From assembly GCA_013141435.1 (NCBI GenBank), contig JABFQZ010000027.1:1-64000 (forward strand): a stretch of 64,000 nucleotides of DNA, read 5' to 3'. A program made the position numbers and the translations under genes. The notes below the pieces were generated by a model that saw only the letters and a list, made by a program, of their open reading frames with translations, was not told the origin of the DNA and ran no database searches. Positions 31,787 to 41,521 of the stretch are shown piece after piece (position 1 is the first letter of the stretch; each line of letters starts with the position of its first letter). The stretch comes from Ferruginibacter sp. (GTDB lineage: Bacteria; Bacteroidota; Bacteroidia; Chitinophagales; Chitinophagaceae).

Positions 31787-33145
31787 TTGCATAATATTAA
31801 TATAAATTCGGTACTTAGTGTATTTATTTTAGGAGCAATAAGTTTAGCGTTTATTTACCATGTAGTAATGTATATGTATAGCAAGGATAAATTAATTATT
31901 CACTACCTTTTATATATTTTTTTTAGTGCTGTTTTTGCTTTTTCTATGACTGGTTTTATAGCTGCATATTTTACTGAGGCAGCAGAAAATAAGTTTATAA
32001 ATATTTTTTACGAAGCTATTCAAATATTATATTTAGCTTTTTATTTTAATTTTATTTTACAATCTATAGAAATAGAAAATAGAAAAACTCCATTTTTGTA
32101 TCGCTCTTGGGTAGCTATTATGGCTGTATTAATTGGCTATTCTATAATTTTTACTATTGCCAAAATTATTTTTAATTTTAAGGATTATACTATTCCTTTT
32201 ATTGGTATTAGAATTTTTATTTTTATACTCACAAGTATAATGCTTTATAAAAGTTACCATTTGCGAACCTTAACTTTTCAGTTTTATATATTATTAGGCT
32301 GCTCTGTATATTTTATTTTTGGAATTACCAGTTTTATAACAAACTTATATGATGGTACAGATATGTTTATATACCCACCAGAGTGGTTAATTATAGGCAG
32401 TTTTATTGATATTGTTTTCTTTTCTATAGCTATTAATTATCGGAATAAAAAACAGTGGCAAACTTTGAACCACACTTTATTGCAAGATGCAAATGAAATG
32501 ATAGCAATGCAAAAAATAATTTTAGAAAAACAATTAGCATTAGAAAATGAACGCAACAGAATTAGTCAAGATATGCATGATGACCTTGGTAGCGGACTTA
32601 CAAAAATTGCTATACTAAGCGAAGTAGTAAAAAAACAATTTGAAAACCCCGAAAAAGCAAAACCACAATTAGAAAAAATAGCCGATACATCAAGAGAATT
32701 GGTAGATAGCTTGCAAGATATTATTTGGATATTAAATACAAAAAACGACACTTTAGAAAGCCTTTCGGCATATATAAGGGAATATGGCTTAAAATATTTT
32801 GAACCATTAAACATTAAAATAAATTTTGATTACCCCAATTTATTTTCAATAACAACATTAACCGAAGAGCAACGCAGAAATACCTATTTAACCATTAAAG
32901 AAATATTTAACAATATTGCAAAACATGCACAATGTAATACTGTGTATGTAAATATGTGCGAACAAGAAAATGAAATAATAATACAAATAAATGACAACGG
33001 TATTGGCTTTGATATTAACCATACAAGGCAATTTGCAAATGGATTAAAAAACATGAAAACTAGAATAGAAATAGTAGGTGGAAAATTCATTATCCAATCT
33101 AAAATAAATGAAGGCACACAAATAATTATAATTTTTAAAAAATAA
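31787..33145 (+). CDS. Membrane sensor histidine kinase (HisKA_3 type)
   Basis: 452 aa. About seven N-terminal transmembrane helices (9-215, 7TMR-DISM-like without a recognisable extracellular domain), a coiled-coil segment (about 225-260), the NarL-type phosphoacceptor box NRISQDMHDDLGSGL with His264, and a HATPase with NNIAKHAQ (N box), NDNGIGFD (G1) and NGLKNMKTR. The start appears to be TTG at 31787: a stop lies two codons upstream, and the first ATG (codon 28) would delete the first helix. It is followed at 65 bp by its likely partner response regulator. Confidence 0.88.
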   Translation: MHNININSVLSVFILGAISLAFIYHVVMYMYSKDKLIIHYLLYIFFSAVFAFSMTGFIAAYFTEAAENKFINIFYEAIQILYLAFYFNFILQSIEIENRKTPFLYRSWVAIMAVLIGYSIIFTIAKIIFNFKDYTIPFIGIRIFIFILTSIMLYKSYHLRTLTFQFYILLGCSVYFIFGITSFITNLYDGTDMFIYPPEWLIIGSFIDIVFFSIAINYRNKKQWQTLNHTLLQDANEMIAMQKIILEKQLALENERNRISQDMHDDLGSGLTKIAILSEVVKKQFENPEKAKPQLEKIADTSRELVDSLQDIIWILNTKNDTLESLSAYIREYGLKYFEPLNIKINFDYPNLFSITTLTEEQRRNTYLTIKEIFNNIAKHAQCNTVYVNMCEQENEIIIQINDNGIGFDINHTRQFANGLKNMKTRIEIVGGKFIIQSKINEGTQIIIIFKK

Positions 33146-33210
33146 CCCTTTTTTGTTAGTATATTAATTAATACATTTTATACATTACAGTACCAAACTA
33201 TTCTAAAACA

Positions 33211-33828
33211 ATGACGATAAGTGTAGCCATAATAGAAGATATAAAAGAAATAAGAGAAGGCTTACAAATGCTTATAGATGGTAGCGAAGGTTTTACATGT
33301 AGCAATACTTTTGCTAATGCCGAAGATGCTATTGAAAGCATACCAAACTTAAACCCAAATGTAGTTTTGATGGATATTAACTTGCCTGGTATAAATGGTA
33401 TAGAAGCTGTGCGTTTACTTAAACCTAAATGTAGCCATATTCAGTTTATAATGAGTACAGTTTACGAAGACAATGATTCTATATTCGAATCGCTAAAAGC
33501 TGGTGCTAGTGGCTATTTACTAAAAAAAACTTCTCCATCAAAAATACTCGATTCTATTACCGAAGTATTTAACGGAGGTTCACCAATGAGTAGTCAAATT
33601 GCTCGTAAAGTTATAGCCTCATTTCAGCAAAAAAATGCCATAAACGATTCTGACATACTTACCCACAGAGAAAAAGAAATTTTAACACTTTTAGCAAAGG
33701 GATTACGCTATAAAGAAATAGCTGCAGAACTATTAATTGGGTTCGAAACAGTACGTAGCCATACCAGAAATATTTACGATAAATTGCATGTGCAAAGCCG
33801 TACCGAAGCCTTAAATAAATTTGTTTAA
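33211..33828 (+). CDS. LuxR/NarL-family response regulator
   Basis: 205 aa. Receiver domain 1-125 with acidic residues Glu9/Asp10, phosphoacceptor Asp55 (VVLMDINLPGI), and Lys in SGYLLKKTSPSK. C-terminal LuxR HTH at about 145-203: LTHREKEILTLLAKGLRYKEIAAEL and ETVRSHTRNIYDKLHV. It forms a pair with the kinase just upstream. The downstream secreted protein (90-bp gap) may be a target (inference). Confidence 0.93.
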   Translation: MTISVAIIEDIKEIREGLQMLIDGSEGFTCSNTFANAEDAIESIPNLNPNVVLMDINLPGINGIEAVRLLKPKCSHIQFIMSTVYEDNDSIFESLKAGASGYLLKKTSPSKILDSITEVFNGGSPMSSQIARKVIASFQQKNAINDSDILTHREKEILTLLAKGLRYKEIAAELLIGFETVRSHTRNIYDKLHVQSRTEALNKFV

Positions 33829-33917
33829 AAAATTACCTCCCCTTTTGTGGTACTCCTTTTTTGGGATTGTTTGGTTTGCATTTTATTATCATTTTTACAT
33901 CTTAAAAAATAAACGAT

Positions 33918-34967
33918 ATGAAAAAGATATTACTATGTATTGCTTCTATTACATTAGCATTTTTAACTAACCAAACAAATGCCAAAGTTTGGCGTATAAA
34001 CAACACCGTAGGCGTTACAGCCGATTTTGCAACCGGAGCTTTGGCGCTTGCCAGCTCAAGTGTACTAAACGACGATACCTTACATTTTGAAGGCAGCGCT
34101 ACAGCCTATGCTGGCTTTACACTTAATAAACGATTAGTAATAATAGGAACTGGCTATTTTTTAAGCGGAATCAATGCCAACACTGGCTTGCAAGCCAACC
34201 CAAACTCTTCCGATTTTGGTGGGCAAATAATTGCTTACGATTCATTATGCTCGGGCTCCACTATTATAGGGTTAGATAATTTTAACTTTGGTGCATGGCA
34301 TACAAATGGCTCAGCTACAGATAATATTACTCTTATACGATGTAACTTATCTAGTGTTGGTCAATATTACAGCTATTTGGCTGGCACCAAAACGGTAGGT
34401 TGGAAAATAAATAAATGCTACATTTATACTTTTAATTTTTCAAACTTTAAAGCCGAAAATTTTGAAATTACTAATAACATTCTTACTTCTACTTTTTACT
34501 TAGATGGTACAAGCAACCTTAATAATTTGGTACGCAATAATGTTTTTAGAGGTGGTATTTATATGTATAATGGTTATTTTGCAAATAATATAATACAAGT
34601 TAGTGCATTCACAGTAACCAATGTAACAGTAAAAAATAATTTAGCTATTGGTGCACCAACAGGGTTTACCCCATTTGTGGGTTTAAATGGTAATACTAAT
34701 AGCCATACCGATGTGTTGCTTTTTCAAGGGCTTACAGGTAATAGTACCGATGGGCAATGGAGGCTAAAAGCTGGTAGCCCTGCTATTGCAGCTGGCGAAA
34801 CAGTGCTTGGCATTACTCCAGATTGTGGCGCTTACGGCACTGCCGACCCTTATGTACTTAGCGGCATACCACCAATACCAACCATTTATTTACTAACTGT
34901 ACCAGCAGCTATAGCAAGCAATGCAACCACTATGCCAATAACGATAAGTACAAAAAGTAATAATTAA
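33918..34967 (+). CDS. Secreted parallel-beta-helix-like protein
   Basis: 349 aa with a signal peptide (ILLCIASITLAFLTNQTNA). The body has repeated short strands and Asn ladders (for example FEITNNILTSTFYLDG, NNLVRNNVFRGGIYMYNGYFANNI), typical of right-handed beta-helix proteins, and ends with WRLKAGSPAIAAG and DCGAYG, a motif recurring at the end of Bacteroidetes beta-helix domains. There is no full C-terminal sorting domain, only a short Pro/Thr-rich tail. No catalytic residues inferred. Confidence 0.75.
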   Translation: MKKILLCIASITLAFLTNQTNAKVWRINNTVGVTADFATGALALASSSVLNDDTLHFEGSATAYAGFTLNKRLVIIGTGYFLSGINANTGLQANPNSSDFGGQIIAYDSLCSGSTIIGLDNFNFGAWHTNGSATDNITLIRCNLSSVGQYYSYLAGTKTVGWKINKCYIYTFNFSNFKAENFEITNNILTSTFYLDGTSNLNNLVRNNVFRGGIYMYNGYFANNIIQVSAFTVTNVTVKNNLAIGAPTGFTPFVGLNGNTNSHTDVLLFQGLTGNSTDGQWRLKAGSPAIAAGETVLGITPDCGAYGTADPYVLSGIPPIPTIYLLTVPAAIASNATTMPITISTKSNN

Positions 34968-34969
34968 AT

Positions 34970-35017
34970 AATATATAAATGGTTTCTTTTTTGTGATTAA
35001 GAAACCATTTATATATT
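34970..35017. terminator. Strong bidirectional terminator hairpin
   Basis: Perfect 19-bp stem (34970-34988 with 34999-35017) and 10-nt loop, 3 bp after the stop of the beta-helix gene. The T6-containing loop and T-rich 3' side suit termination. Confidence 0.75.
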
Positions 35018-35131
35018 TCTTGTTTTCCAACATTAGTTTTTCATGGCAGCATCGTTGCGTCGCACTATTCATCTTTTAGCACATTCATCAACTTTTCTTT
35101 GTGCATTTGTATATAAATAAAAAATACAACA

Positions 35132-36988
35132 ATGAAAAAATATTTTATAATTATAGCTATTTCTTTTTGCTACATTGCAAATGCACAAACTCCCTATCCA
35201 CCAGCACCACCAGCATCTGGCAATATTACCAATATAGAGTATTTTATAGATAGTAAGCCCGAATTTGGCAGTGGTACAGCATTAACAGGTTTTACAGCAT
35301 CTGCCAACGTTGCCTCATTTACAAGCAATGTAAATACAACAGCACTAGCAAGTGGCTTTCATCGCATATATTTTCGCAGCAAAGATGCAACAGGAAAATG
35401 GAGTTTAACAAACAATGCTTTTTTTGATAATTATAATGTACCTCTTTACAACGTAGCGCCAGCAGGCATTACAAACATTACACAATTAGAATATTTTATT
35501 GATAACAACGATTTAGGATTTGGCAATTGTACACCAATAACCATTACACCCAACACTAATATTGCCAATTTTAATGTTAATATAAATGTAACAGGTGTGC
35601 CACTTGGTGTACATCATTTATTTATTCGTAGCAAAGATGCCACAGGCAAATGGGCACTTACCAATTTTAGTGTGTTCGATAATTCGGCTCAAACTGCATA
35701 TCCACCTGCACCTGCAACTACAACCAATATTGTACAAATGGAATATTTTTTAGATAACAACGATTTAGGCTTTGGCAATTGCACACAAATACCAGTTTCG
35801 GCCAATACAAATATTCCCAACTTAAATGTAAATGTTAATGTAACAGCTTTACCACCTGGTGTACATCGTTTGTTTATACGTAGTAAAAATGCTACTGGCA
35901 AATGGAGTTTAACTAACTTTAGTGTATTCGATAATTCGGCTCAAACAGCGTATCCTTCAGCACCCACATCTGCACCCAATATTGTGCAAATGGAATATTT
36001 TTTAGATAACAACGATTTAGGATTTGGTAATTGTACACAAATACCTGTTACAGCTAATACTACTATAAGCAATTTTAACACAAACGTAGATGTGTCGGGG
36101 CTTGTACAAGGTGTACATCGCTTATTTATTCGCAGTAAAGATGCTTCTGGTAAATGGAGTTTAACTAACTTTAGTGTATTCGATAATTCGAGTACGCCAC
36201 CTTACCCAAATGCTCCAGCAATTGCACCATCAATTGGCAATATGGAATATTATATTGATACCGACCCAGGCTTTGGCAATGCCACAGCTATAACAGTACC
36301 TGGCAATAGTGGTAATATAAATAACTTATCTATAAACCTGAGTTTATCGGGCAGTTTAAGCGCTGGTACACATTATTTATACATTCGTAGCAAGCAAAAC
36401 CCTTGGAGCCTAACCAATGTAATACCATTTAGTGCCACAAGTGTAGTACCACTTTTGTGGTCGTTTGTAAAAGGTCAAATAATTAATAATCAAACTTTAA
36501 TAAGTTGGGCTACCACACAAGAAATAAACACAAGTAAATTTGATATAGAACATAGTGTAGATGGAATATATTTTGCAAAAATTGGAGCAACAGCAGCAGT
36601 GGCAGGCAATAGCAATACTATTACCAATTACAATTTTACACATCTTAACCCTGTAGTTGGATTTAATTATTACAGAATAAAACAAATAGATTTGAATGGA
36701 AGTTTTAAATATTCGGTAATAGTAAAAGTATTAAATAGCAAAAACATAAAACAAACCATTATTGCACCAAACCCTGTATTGGATATACTGAACATTGTAG
36801 AACCAACCGAAACCTTTGTAAAATCTTTAGAAGTATATGATACAAAAGGTACATTAATTATTCGCAAAAATATAAATGCCGATATACAAGTTTATGGGTT
36901 ACCAGTACTTGCTTTAAGTAAAGGGAAATACATTTTAAAAATTAATTATAACAATGACCCAAAAACAATACCTTTTATAAAAGATTAG
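35132..36988 (+). CDS. Secreted repeat protein with C-terminal sorting domain
   Basis: 618 aa with a signal peptide (MKKYFIIIAISFCYIANAQ). Five tandem 84-aa units, each with an EYFID-type strand (Asp40, 124, 208, 292, about 376), GFGN and FHRIYFRSKDATGKWSLTN-like ends, cover about 30-440. A linker with SWATTQEINTSKFDIEHSVDG follows, a common pre-tail domain. The last 80 residues (APNPVLDILNIV, LEVYDTKGTLI, LSKGKYILKI) are a T9SS type A-like sorting domain, though ending in FIKD rather than a usual FxK tail. Exported to the cell surface (inference). Confidence 0.85.
   Translation: MKKYFIIIAISFCYIANAQTPYPPAPPASGNITNIEYFIDSKPEFGSGTALTGFTASANVASFTSNVNTTALASGFHRIYFRSKDATGKWSLTNNAFFDNYNVPLYNVAPAGITNITQLEYFIDNNDLGFGNCTPITITPNTNIANFNVNINVTGVPLGVHHLFIRSKDATGKWALTNFSVFDNSAQTAYPPAPATTTNIVQMEYFLDNNDLGFGNCTQIPVSANTNIPNLNVNVNVTALPPGVHRLFIRSKNATGKWSLTNFSVFDNSAQTAYPSAPTSAPNIVQMEYFLDNNDLGFGNCTQIPVTANTTISNFNTNVDVSGLVQGVHRLFIRSKDASGKWSLTNFSVFDNSSTPPYPNAPAIAPSIGNMEYYIDTDPGFGNATAITVPGNSGNINNLSINLSLSGSLSAGTHYLYIRSKQNPWSLTNVIPFSATSVVPLLWSFVKGQIINNQTLISWATTQEINTSKFDIEHSVDGIYFAKIGATAAVAGNSNTITNYNFTHLNPVVGFNYYRIKQIDLNGSFKYSVIVKVLNSKNIKQTIIAPNPVLDILNIVEPTETFVKSLEVYDTKGTLIIRKNINADIQVYGLPVLALSKGKYILKINYNNDPKTIPFIKD
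35248..36430 (+). repeat. Tandem 252-bp coding repeats
   Basis: The segment GATAACAACGATTTAGG occurs at 35501, 35753 and 36005, exactly 252 bp apart. Units two to four are very alike in DNA; units one and five are more diverged. They encode the 84-aa repeats of the surrounding gene. Confidence 0.8.
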
Positions 36989-37186
36989 AAAGCTATCTTA
37001 TGTTTATTTCTAAAAGTTCCCTTAGTTAGTGAGATTATGCATCAGCAATAGCCTAATAACTTATCGCCGAATTAGACTAATCTGCTGCAATATCTAACTA
37101 AATATTCTAAATTTTTATTAATGGATTGTATCATTAATAAAATAGAATTGGCAATAATTGTAATACAGATTTTTAAAAAATAAAAA

Positions 37187-37213
37187 CCCTACTGTTTCCA
37201 GCAGGGCTTTTTT
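37187..37213 (+). terminator. Rho-independent terminator
   Basis: CCCTACTG (37187-37194), loop TTTC, CAGCAGGG (37199-37206), one mismatch, followed by a C and a run of T. It lies between the convergent repeat-protein gene and PspC gene, at the PspC end. Confidence 0.7.
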
Positions 37214-37241
37214 TCAACCTCAACCTAACGATTTTACATTG

Positions 37242-39455
37242 CTAATTTAATATTGTCATTAACAAATTGCTAGGGTGTGCAAGTTTAAAAAATGTGGTTT
37301 CGTTATTGTCTAATTTTTCTAATTGTTTTTCTATTCTTTGTTTTTGTTTTTCTAACGAATCTTTTAATTTGTTTTCTTCCTTTTTTAAATTTTCTTTTAT
37401 AGAATCTATTTTGCTGGGTACACCATTTTCGTTATATCTATAATTTCCGCTTTGGCTCTCTTCTACTTTTATTCCATCTTTGTTTATGCGTACCCTTTGT
37501 TTTCCGTCATCTATATCTATTCCATCTATTTTATTTATTTTAATATCAGCATTATCCATTTCATAATTATCTGTAGGTTTGCCATCTAAGGTTACAAGAC
37601 CATCTTTTGTCATGGTGTACCATGTACCTTCGTTCCAATTGTGTTCTACGTTTTCAAAATCTATATTATCAAATTCAGAAATTGTTATGCCACTATTAAA
37701 ATTCAAATTTACTGTTCTTCCTAAATTACCATTTATTTTTATTTTTTTTCCAATTGGCACAAATACAGTAAGTACAATATGTTGGTTTCTAAATTTATCT
37801 ATTTTATTTATTGATATTCCTCTATCAATAATTAACAATGAATCTTTTTGTAGTGCATTAAAATTGATGAGCGATGCTAGTGTGTCGGCATAAATTTTTG
37901 TAGCACCTCTGGCCATTTTCATGGTAGTTACTCTAAAACTATCAGATGTAGATTTTACAATATTTATTTTAATATTGTTTATAAACAATGTGTCTTCATC
38001 AATACCATCGAAAGGGTCGGTTCTAAACCAATTTCTATTTCTATAATAAGAGCCTGTTTTGTTTGTTGTAATTTCTAACGAATTTAATGTAGGGTTTGTA
38101 AGGAAAACCTCTTGCTCGTTTGGATTAGATGAGCGTTTAAAATCTTTTGATAAAGATGCTATTAAAAAAATTACAGATACCCAACCTATTACCCACATAG
38201 CACTAAAACCCAAGCTAAGCAATTTGCTGTTAGATTTTGTTTTAGTTATTTTTCTAATAACCCAAGTAATAACGGCAATCATTGGTGCTATTATAAAAAA
38301 TATAAGTGTGCCCCATGCAAATGCAGATTGCCAACCAGCTTTGAGTATAAAATCTTTTGCAGGAAAAACATTTATTGCAGCAATACCGCCTGCAAATAGG
38401 CTAGTAATTAAGGCAAAGGCAACCACTCCTAAAATAAAATATACAAAAACCTTTACTAATATTACTATTATATCTCCAAAAGATCTACCACCTTTTTTTA
38501 CTACAGTTGTAGCTTCTGTACCAAATACTTTTCCTTTTTCGGTGGCTAATGTTGCTGCTTCTTTTCCAAATTTTTGTACCCTTTGTTGCACACCTTTCAT
38601 TTCTTCAACCACCGATTCTTTAATAGAATTCATATCTACTTTTTCGCCTTTCATTTCTAATTTTTCGGCAGTGGTATTAGCTTCTGGCAATACAATCCAA
38701 AGAATAATGTAAATAAAAAACGTACCTGCATCAAAATTAAAATGTAAGTTATCAAATACTCCAAATGGGCCATCCCAGCCATTGCGACTAAAAACAGATA
38801 ACATTGGTAATAAAAATAAAGCCCGTGGTATCCACACATTTATTCCAAAATAATGAGAAATACCGCTACAAACACCAGCTATATATTTATCATCGGTATC
38901 TCTAAACAATTTTTTTTTGCGACTACCAATTACTGTAATAGCACTACTTGGTACAGCAATCCATAAAATAATATACGGTATTAAGCCAAAGCCAAAAGTG
39001 AAAAATAAGATAGCAAAAATAATACGTACTATAGCAATATCTATATCAAAATAATTTGCCAATCCACTACAAACTCCACCAACTACTTTGTGGTTTTCAT
39101 CTCTAAATAATCTGCGTTTACCACTAGCTGTAGTAAAGTTGGTTTGTTGCTGATTATCGGCTTTGGTATTGGCCGATGAAGTAGCTGTATCTGCATCATC
39201 AAAATCTTCGGGTCTGCCTATGCTTTTTATTATTGCATTCACATCATCATCTACAATACAGGTTGCTCCGGTTTTTATACGTTCCTGAAAAAGCTCTCCA
39301 ATTCTGTTTTCTATATCGTTTATTATTTCATCTTTACCTTCTTCTTTTTCAAAATGGCGTGTAAGACTTTCTATATAACTTTTTAAAATTTCGTAAGCAG
39401 TTACTTCTATTGGTACTACTCTTCCCTGAAAATTTATGTTTATTACTTGTTTCAT
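37242..39455 (-). CDS. Double PspC-domain membrane protein with DUF4097-like region
   Basis: 737 aa. A short N-terminal domain (MKQVININFQGRVVPIEVTAYE) is followed by two PspC domains: RLFRDENHKVVGGVCSGLANYF (about 113-170) and KLFRDTDDKYIAGVCSGISHYF (about 182-258), each with a hydrophobic helix. Three to four further transmembrane helices lie at about 330-440. A periplasmic beta-rich C-terminal part follows, and a charged coiled coil ends near residue 720. It is a usual partner of PadR regulators in Bacteroidetes, with an envelope-stress-type role inferred from PspC. It lies 40 bp after the PadR gene. Confidence 0.88.
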   Translation of the reverse strand: MKQVININFQGRVVPIEVTAYEILKSYIESLTRHFEKEEGKDEIINDIENRIGELFQERIKTGATCIVDDDVNAIIKSIGRPEDFDDADTATSSANTKADNQQQTNFTTASGKRRLFRDENHKVVGGVCSGLANYFDIDIAIVRIIFAILFFTFGFGLIPYIILWIAVPSSAITVIGSRKKKLFRDTDDKYIAGVCSGISHYFGINVWIPRALFLLPMLSVFSRNGWDGPFGVFDNLHFNFDAGTFFIYIILWIVLPEANTTAEKLEMKGEKVDMNSIKESVVEEMKGVQQRVQKFGKEAATLATEKGKVFGTEATTVVKKGGRSFGDIIVILVKVFVYFILGVVAFALITSLFAGGIAAINVFPAKDFILKAGWQSAFAWGTLIFFIIAPMIAVITWVIRKITKTKSNSKLLSLGFSAMWVIGWVSVIFLIASLSKDFKRSSNPNEQEVFLTNPTLNSLEITTNKTGSYYRNRNWFRTDPFDGIDEDTLFINNIKINIVKSTSDSFRVTTMKMARGATKIYADTLASLINFNALQKDSLLIIDRGISINKIDKFRNQHIVLTVFVPIGKKIKINGNLGRTVNLNFNSGITISEFDNIDFENVEHNWNEGTWYTMTKDGLVTLDGKPTDNYEMDNADIKINKIDGIDIDDGKQRVRINKDGIKVEESQSGNYRYNENGVPSKIDSIKENLKKEENKLKDSLEKQKQRIEKQLEKLDNNETTFFKLAHPSNLLMTILN

Positions 39456-39495
39456 AAAAAAATATTTTATGTTGTTAGTGTTGTAGGTTGATAAT

Positions 39496-39819
39496 TTATT
39501 TTGTTAATGTTGTTACAGCATTTGCCATTTCGTTCCAGGTGGTTTCTAGTTCTGTATAAAAATCCAACCCTTTTTCGGTAAGGCTAAAGTACTTTCGGGG
39601 TGGTCCACTTGTACTTTCTTCCCACCTGTACGATAGCAATTCGGCATTTTTTAACCTTGTTAGCAATGGGTACAAAGTACCTTCAAAAACATTTAAGTTT
39701 GCTGCTTTCATTTTATCAATAATGTCCGATGGGTAAGCCTCGCCTTGCTTTATTACCGATAAAATGCAAAACTCCAACACTCCTTTTCGCATTTGACTTG
39801 CTGTGTTATCTATATTCAT
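39496..39819 (-). CDS. PadR-family transcriptional regulator
   Basis: 107 aa starting MNIDNTASQMRKGVLEFCIL at 39819; 35 further in-frame codons upstream lack family similarity. Winged-helix segments: AYPSDIIDKMKAANLNVFEGTLYPLLTRLKNAELL and SGPPRKYFSLTEKG. It likely represses its own operon and the PspC gene (family knowledge). A CACTTTTG -7-like element precedes it at about 39846-39853. Confidence 0.9.
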   Translation of the reverse strand: MNIDNTASQMRKGVLEFCILSVIKQGEAYPSDIIDKMKAANLNVFEGTLYPLLTRLKNAELLSYRWEESTSGPPRKYFSLTEKGLDFYTELETTWNEMANAVTTLTK

Positions 39820-40102
39820 TTTTAAAATTTTATTTTGGTTGTTTGCAAAAGTGAAAATGTTTTTTAAAGTATTCCATCTTCTGAAAAGCAAAGATATCGA
39901 TAATTTTAGTACTATGCAAAACATATTACCTTCTTTTATTTAGTAGCTTGCGGTAAGATAGTACTAAATAAAATGTATATGTATGATTAACAATTATATA
40001 TATCTAAAATTTAGCAAACAGATTTTTAAAATATTAGTATAAACGGTAAAATAAATATGATGAAAGGTGTTTATTATTGTATTAAAGATGTAATTTTAAG
40101 CA

Positions 40103-40384
40103 ATGAAACAAGAATTAAACAGCACCAAAACTCCATCATTTATTTTTTGCATGGCTATGGATCTTGTAGGTTTTGTTAGCTTTAGCATACCAGGTATTGG
40201 GGAATTTTCGGATATTATATGGGCACCACTTTCGGCATTTATTTTTTTGAAAATCTTTGGCGGTAAGCTCGGGCAAATTGGTGCAGTTTTAAATTTTGTA
40301 GAAGAAATTTTACCATTTGTAGATGTTATTCCGTCTTTTAGCATTGCTTGGTTAATAAAATCAAATATTTTATGCAAACCATAA
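40103..40384 (+). CDS. Small conserved membrane protein
   Basis: 93 aa with hydrophobic segments at about 12-32, 38-52 and 73-90. FCMAMDLVGFVSFSIPGIGEFSDIIWAPLSAF looks like a small Bacteroidetes membrane family commonly of this length; no function known. An ORF on the opposite strand over the same bases is a shadow. It lies 49 bp before the DoxX-like gene on the same strand. Confidence 0.65.
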   Translation: MKQELNSTKTPSFIFCMAMDLVGFVSFSIPGIGEFSDIIWAPLSAFIFLKIFGGKLGQIGAVLNFVEEILPFVDVIPSFSIAWLIKSNILCKP

Positions 40385-40433
40385 AATGAAATGGTTTTTA
40401 AAAAGAATTGTATATTTATCAAAATTATAAATT

Positions 40434-40799
40434 ATGAAAATAGTAAAACACATTCCTGCTTATATATTGGCAGTTGTATTTATTGTATTTGGTATTATGT
40501 ATTTTTTAAAGCTAATGCCAGTACCAGAAATGCAAGGCAACCAGCTAAGTTTTATGACTTTATTTAGCAGCACTGGTTATTTAACTTTTATTAAAGTGCT
40601 AGAAGTAGTATTTGGTATTTTATTGGTGTTTCCAAAAACTAGAGCACTTGGTCTTTTGCTTATTTTGCCAATAGTAGTAAATATTTTATGTTTTGAAGTA
40701 TTTATTGCAAACCAACCTGGCATTGGTGTTGCATTATTAGTAATAAATATTATAGGTATTTATTTGAATAAAGAAAAATATACGGCTATAGTTTGTTAA
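40434..40799 (+). CDS. DoxX-like four-helix membrane protein
   Basis: 121 aa with four transmembrane helices (about 8-27, 44-66, 70-88, 92-110). IPAYILAVVFIVFGIMYFL, FIKVLEVVFGILLVFPKTRALGLLLILPIVVNIL resemble DoxX/DUF4870-like small proteins. In DoxX relatives this fold is tied to quinone or sulfur redox, but no such residues are diagnostic here. Confidence 0.65.
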   Translation: MKIVKHIPAYILAVVFIVFGIMYFLKLMPVPEMQGNQLSFMTLFSSTGYLTFIKVLEVVFGILLVFPKTRALGLLLILPIVVNILCFEVFIANQPGIGVALLVINIIGIYLNKEKYTAIVC

Positions 40800-41065
40800 A
40801 CTTTTTTCATAATATCATTGTTATTTATTTTTTAAGATTTGTATAAATATGGTGCTATAGATTTAATAGCAAGTATAAAAATTCTATTAATTTAATTGAG
40901 CTAAATGTAAATTTGTGTAATTTTTTTAATAACACTCAAATAGTAACATTAGTTAATAGCCAACACAGTATTACTTTGTTGTAAACTTAAAGTAATTTTT
41001 GAATACTCTTTTTAAACAAAAAGATATTTTTTTTAGTTTACAATAAAGTAGTAAAATAGATACTA

Positions 41066-41521
41066 ATGAAAAATTTAAGATTAATTCCTATAAAAAAAAC
41101 AATAGCACTTGTAGCACACGACAATAAAAAAGCTGATCTTATAGAATGGGCTATTTATAACAAACAATTTTTGCAAGAGCACAACCTTGTTGCTACTGGC
41201 ACTACTGGTAAATTATTAGAAACAGAATTAAATAAACCTATTACAAAAATGCTTAGTGGTCCGCTTGGTGGCGACCAACAAATAGGAGCAATGATTGCCG
41301 AAGGAAAAATAGATGTGCTCATATTTTTTTGGGACCCAATGGAAGCCCAGCCACATGATAGCGATGTAAAAGCACTGCTTAGGTTAGGTGTAGCATGGAA
41401 TATTTTAATGGCTTGCGATAGAGCAACCGCCGATTTTATAATTACTTCTCCCTTAATGTATGAAGCATACGAATCTAACATACCAGATTATAGCAAATAC
41501 CTAAAGCGAAAGGTTTTTTAG
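41066..41521 (+). CDS. mgsA: Methylglyoxal synthase
   Basis: Converts dihydroxyacetone phosphate to methylglyoxal and phosphate, a bypass of lower glycolysis (family knowledge). IALVAHDNKKADL (His18, Asp19), TGTTGKL phosphate loop (44-50), SGPLGGDQQIG with catalytic Asp70, FFWDPMEAQPHDSD (Asp90, His97, Asp100) are all present. At 151 aa it has the family length. Its stop overlaps by 4 bp the stop of the convergent epimerase gene. Confidence 0.95.
   Translation: MKNLRLIPIKKTIALVAHDNKKADLIEWAIYNKQFLQEHNLVATGTTGKLLETELNKPITKMLSGPLGGDQQIGAMIAEGKIDVLIFFWDPMEAQPHDSDVKALLRLGVAWNILMACDRATADFIITSPLMYEAYESNIPDYSKYLKRKVF

Noticed and set aside
37242..39455. Plus-strand ORFs (for example 38059-38712) within the PspC gene
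   Set aside because: They lie entirely inside a well-supported minus-strand gene with recognisable domains.
40096..40422. Minus-strand ORF opposite the small membrane protein
   Set aside because: The plus-strand reading 40103-40384 has a membrane-protein pattern and sits in line with the following gene; the antisense reading has no recognisable features.
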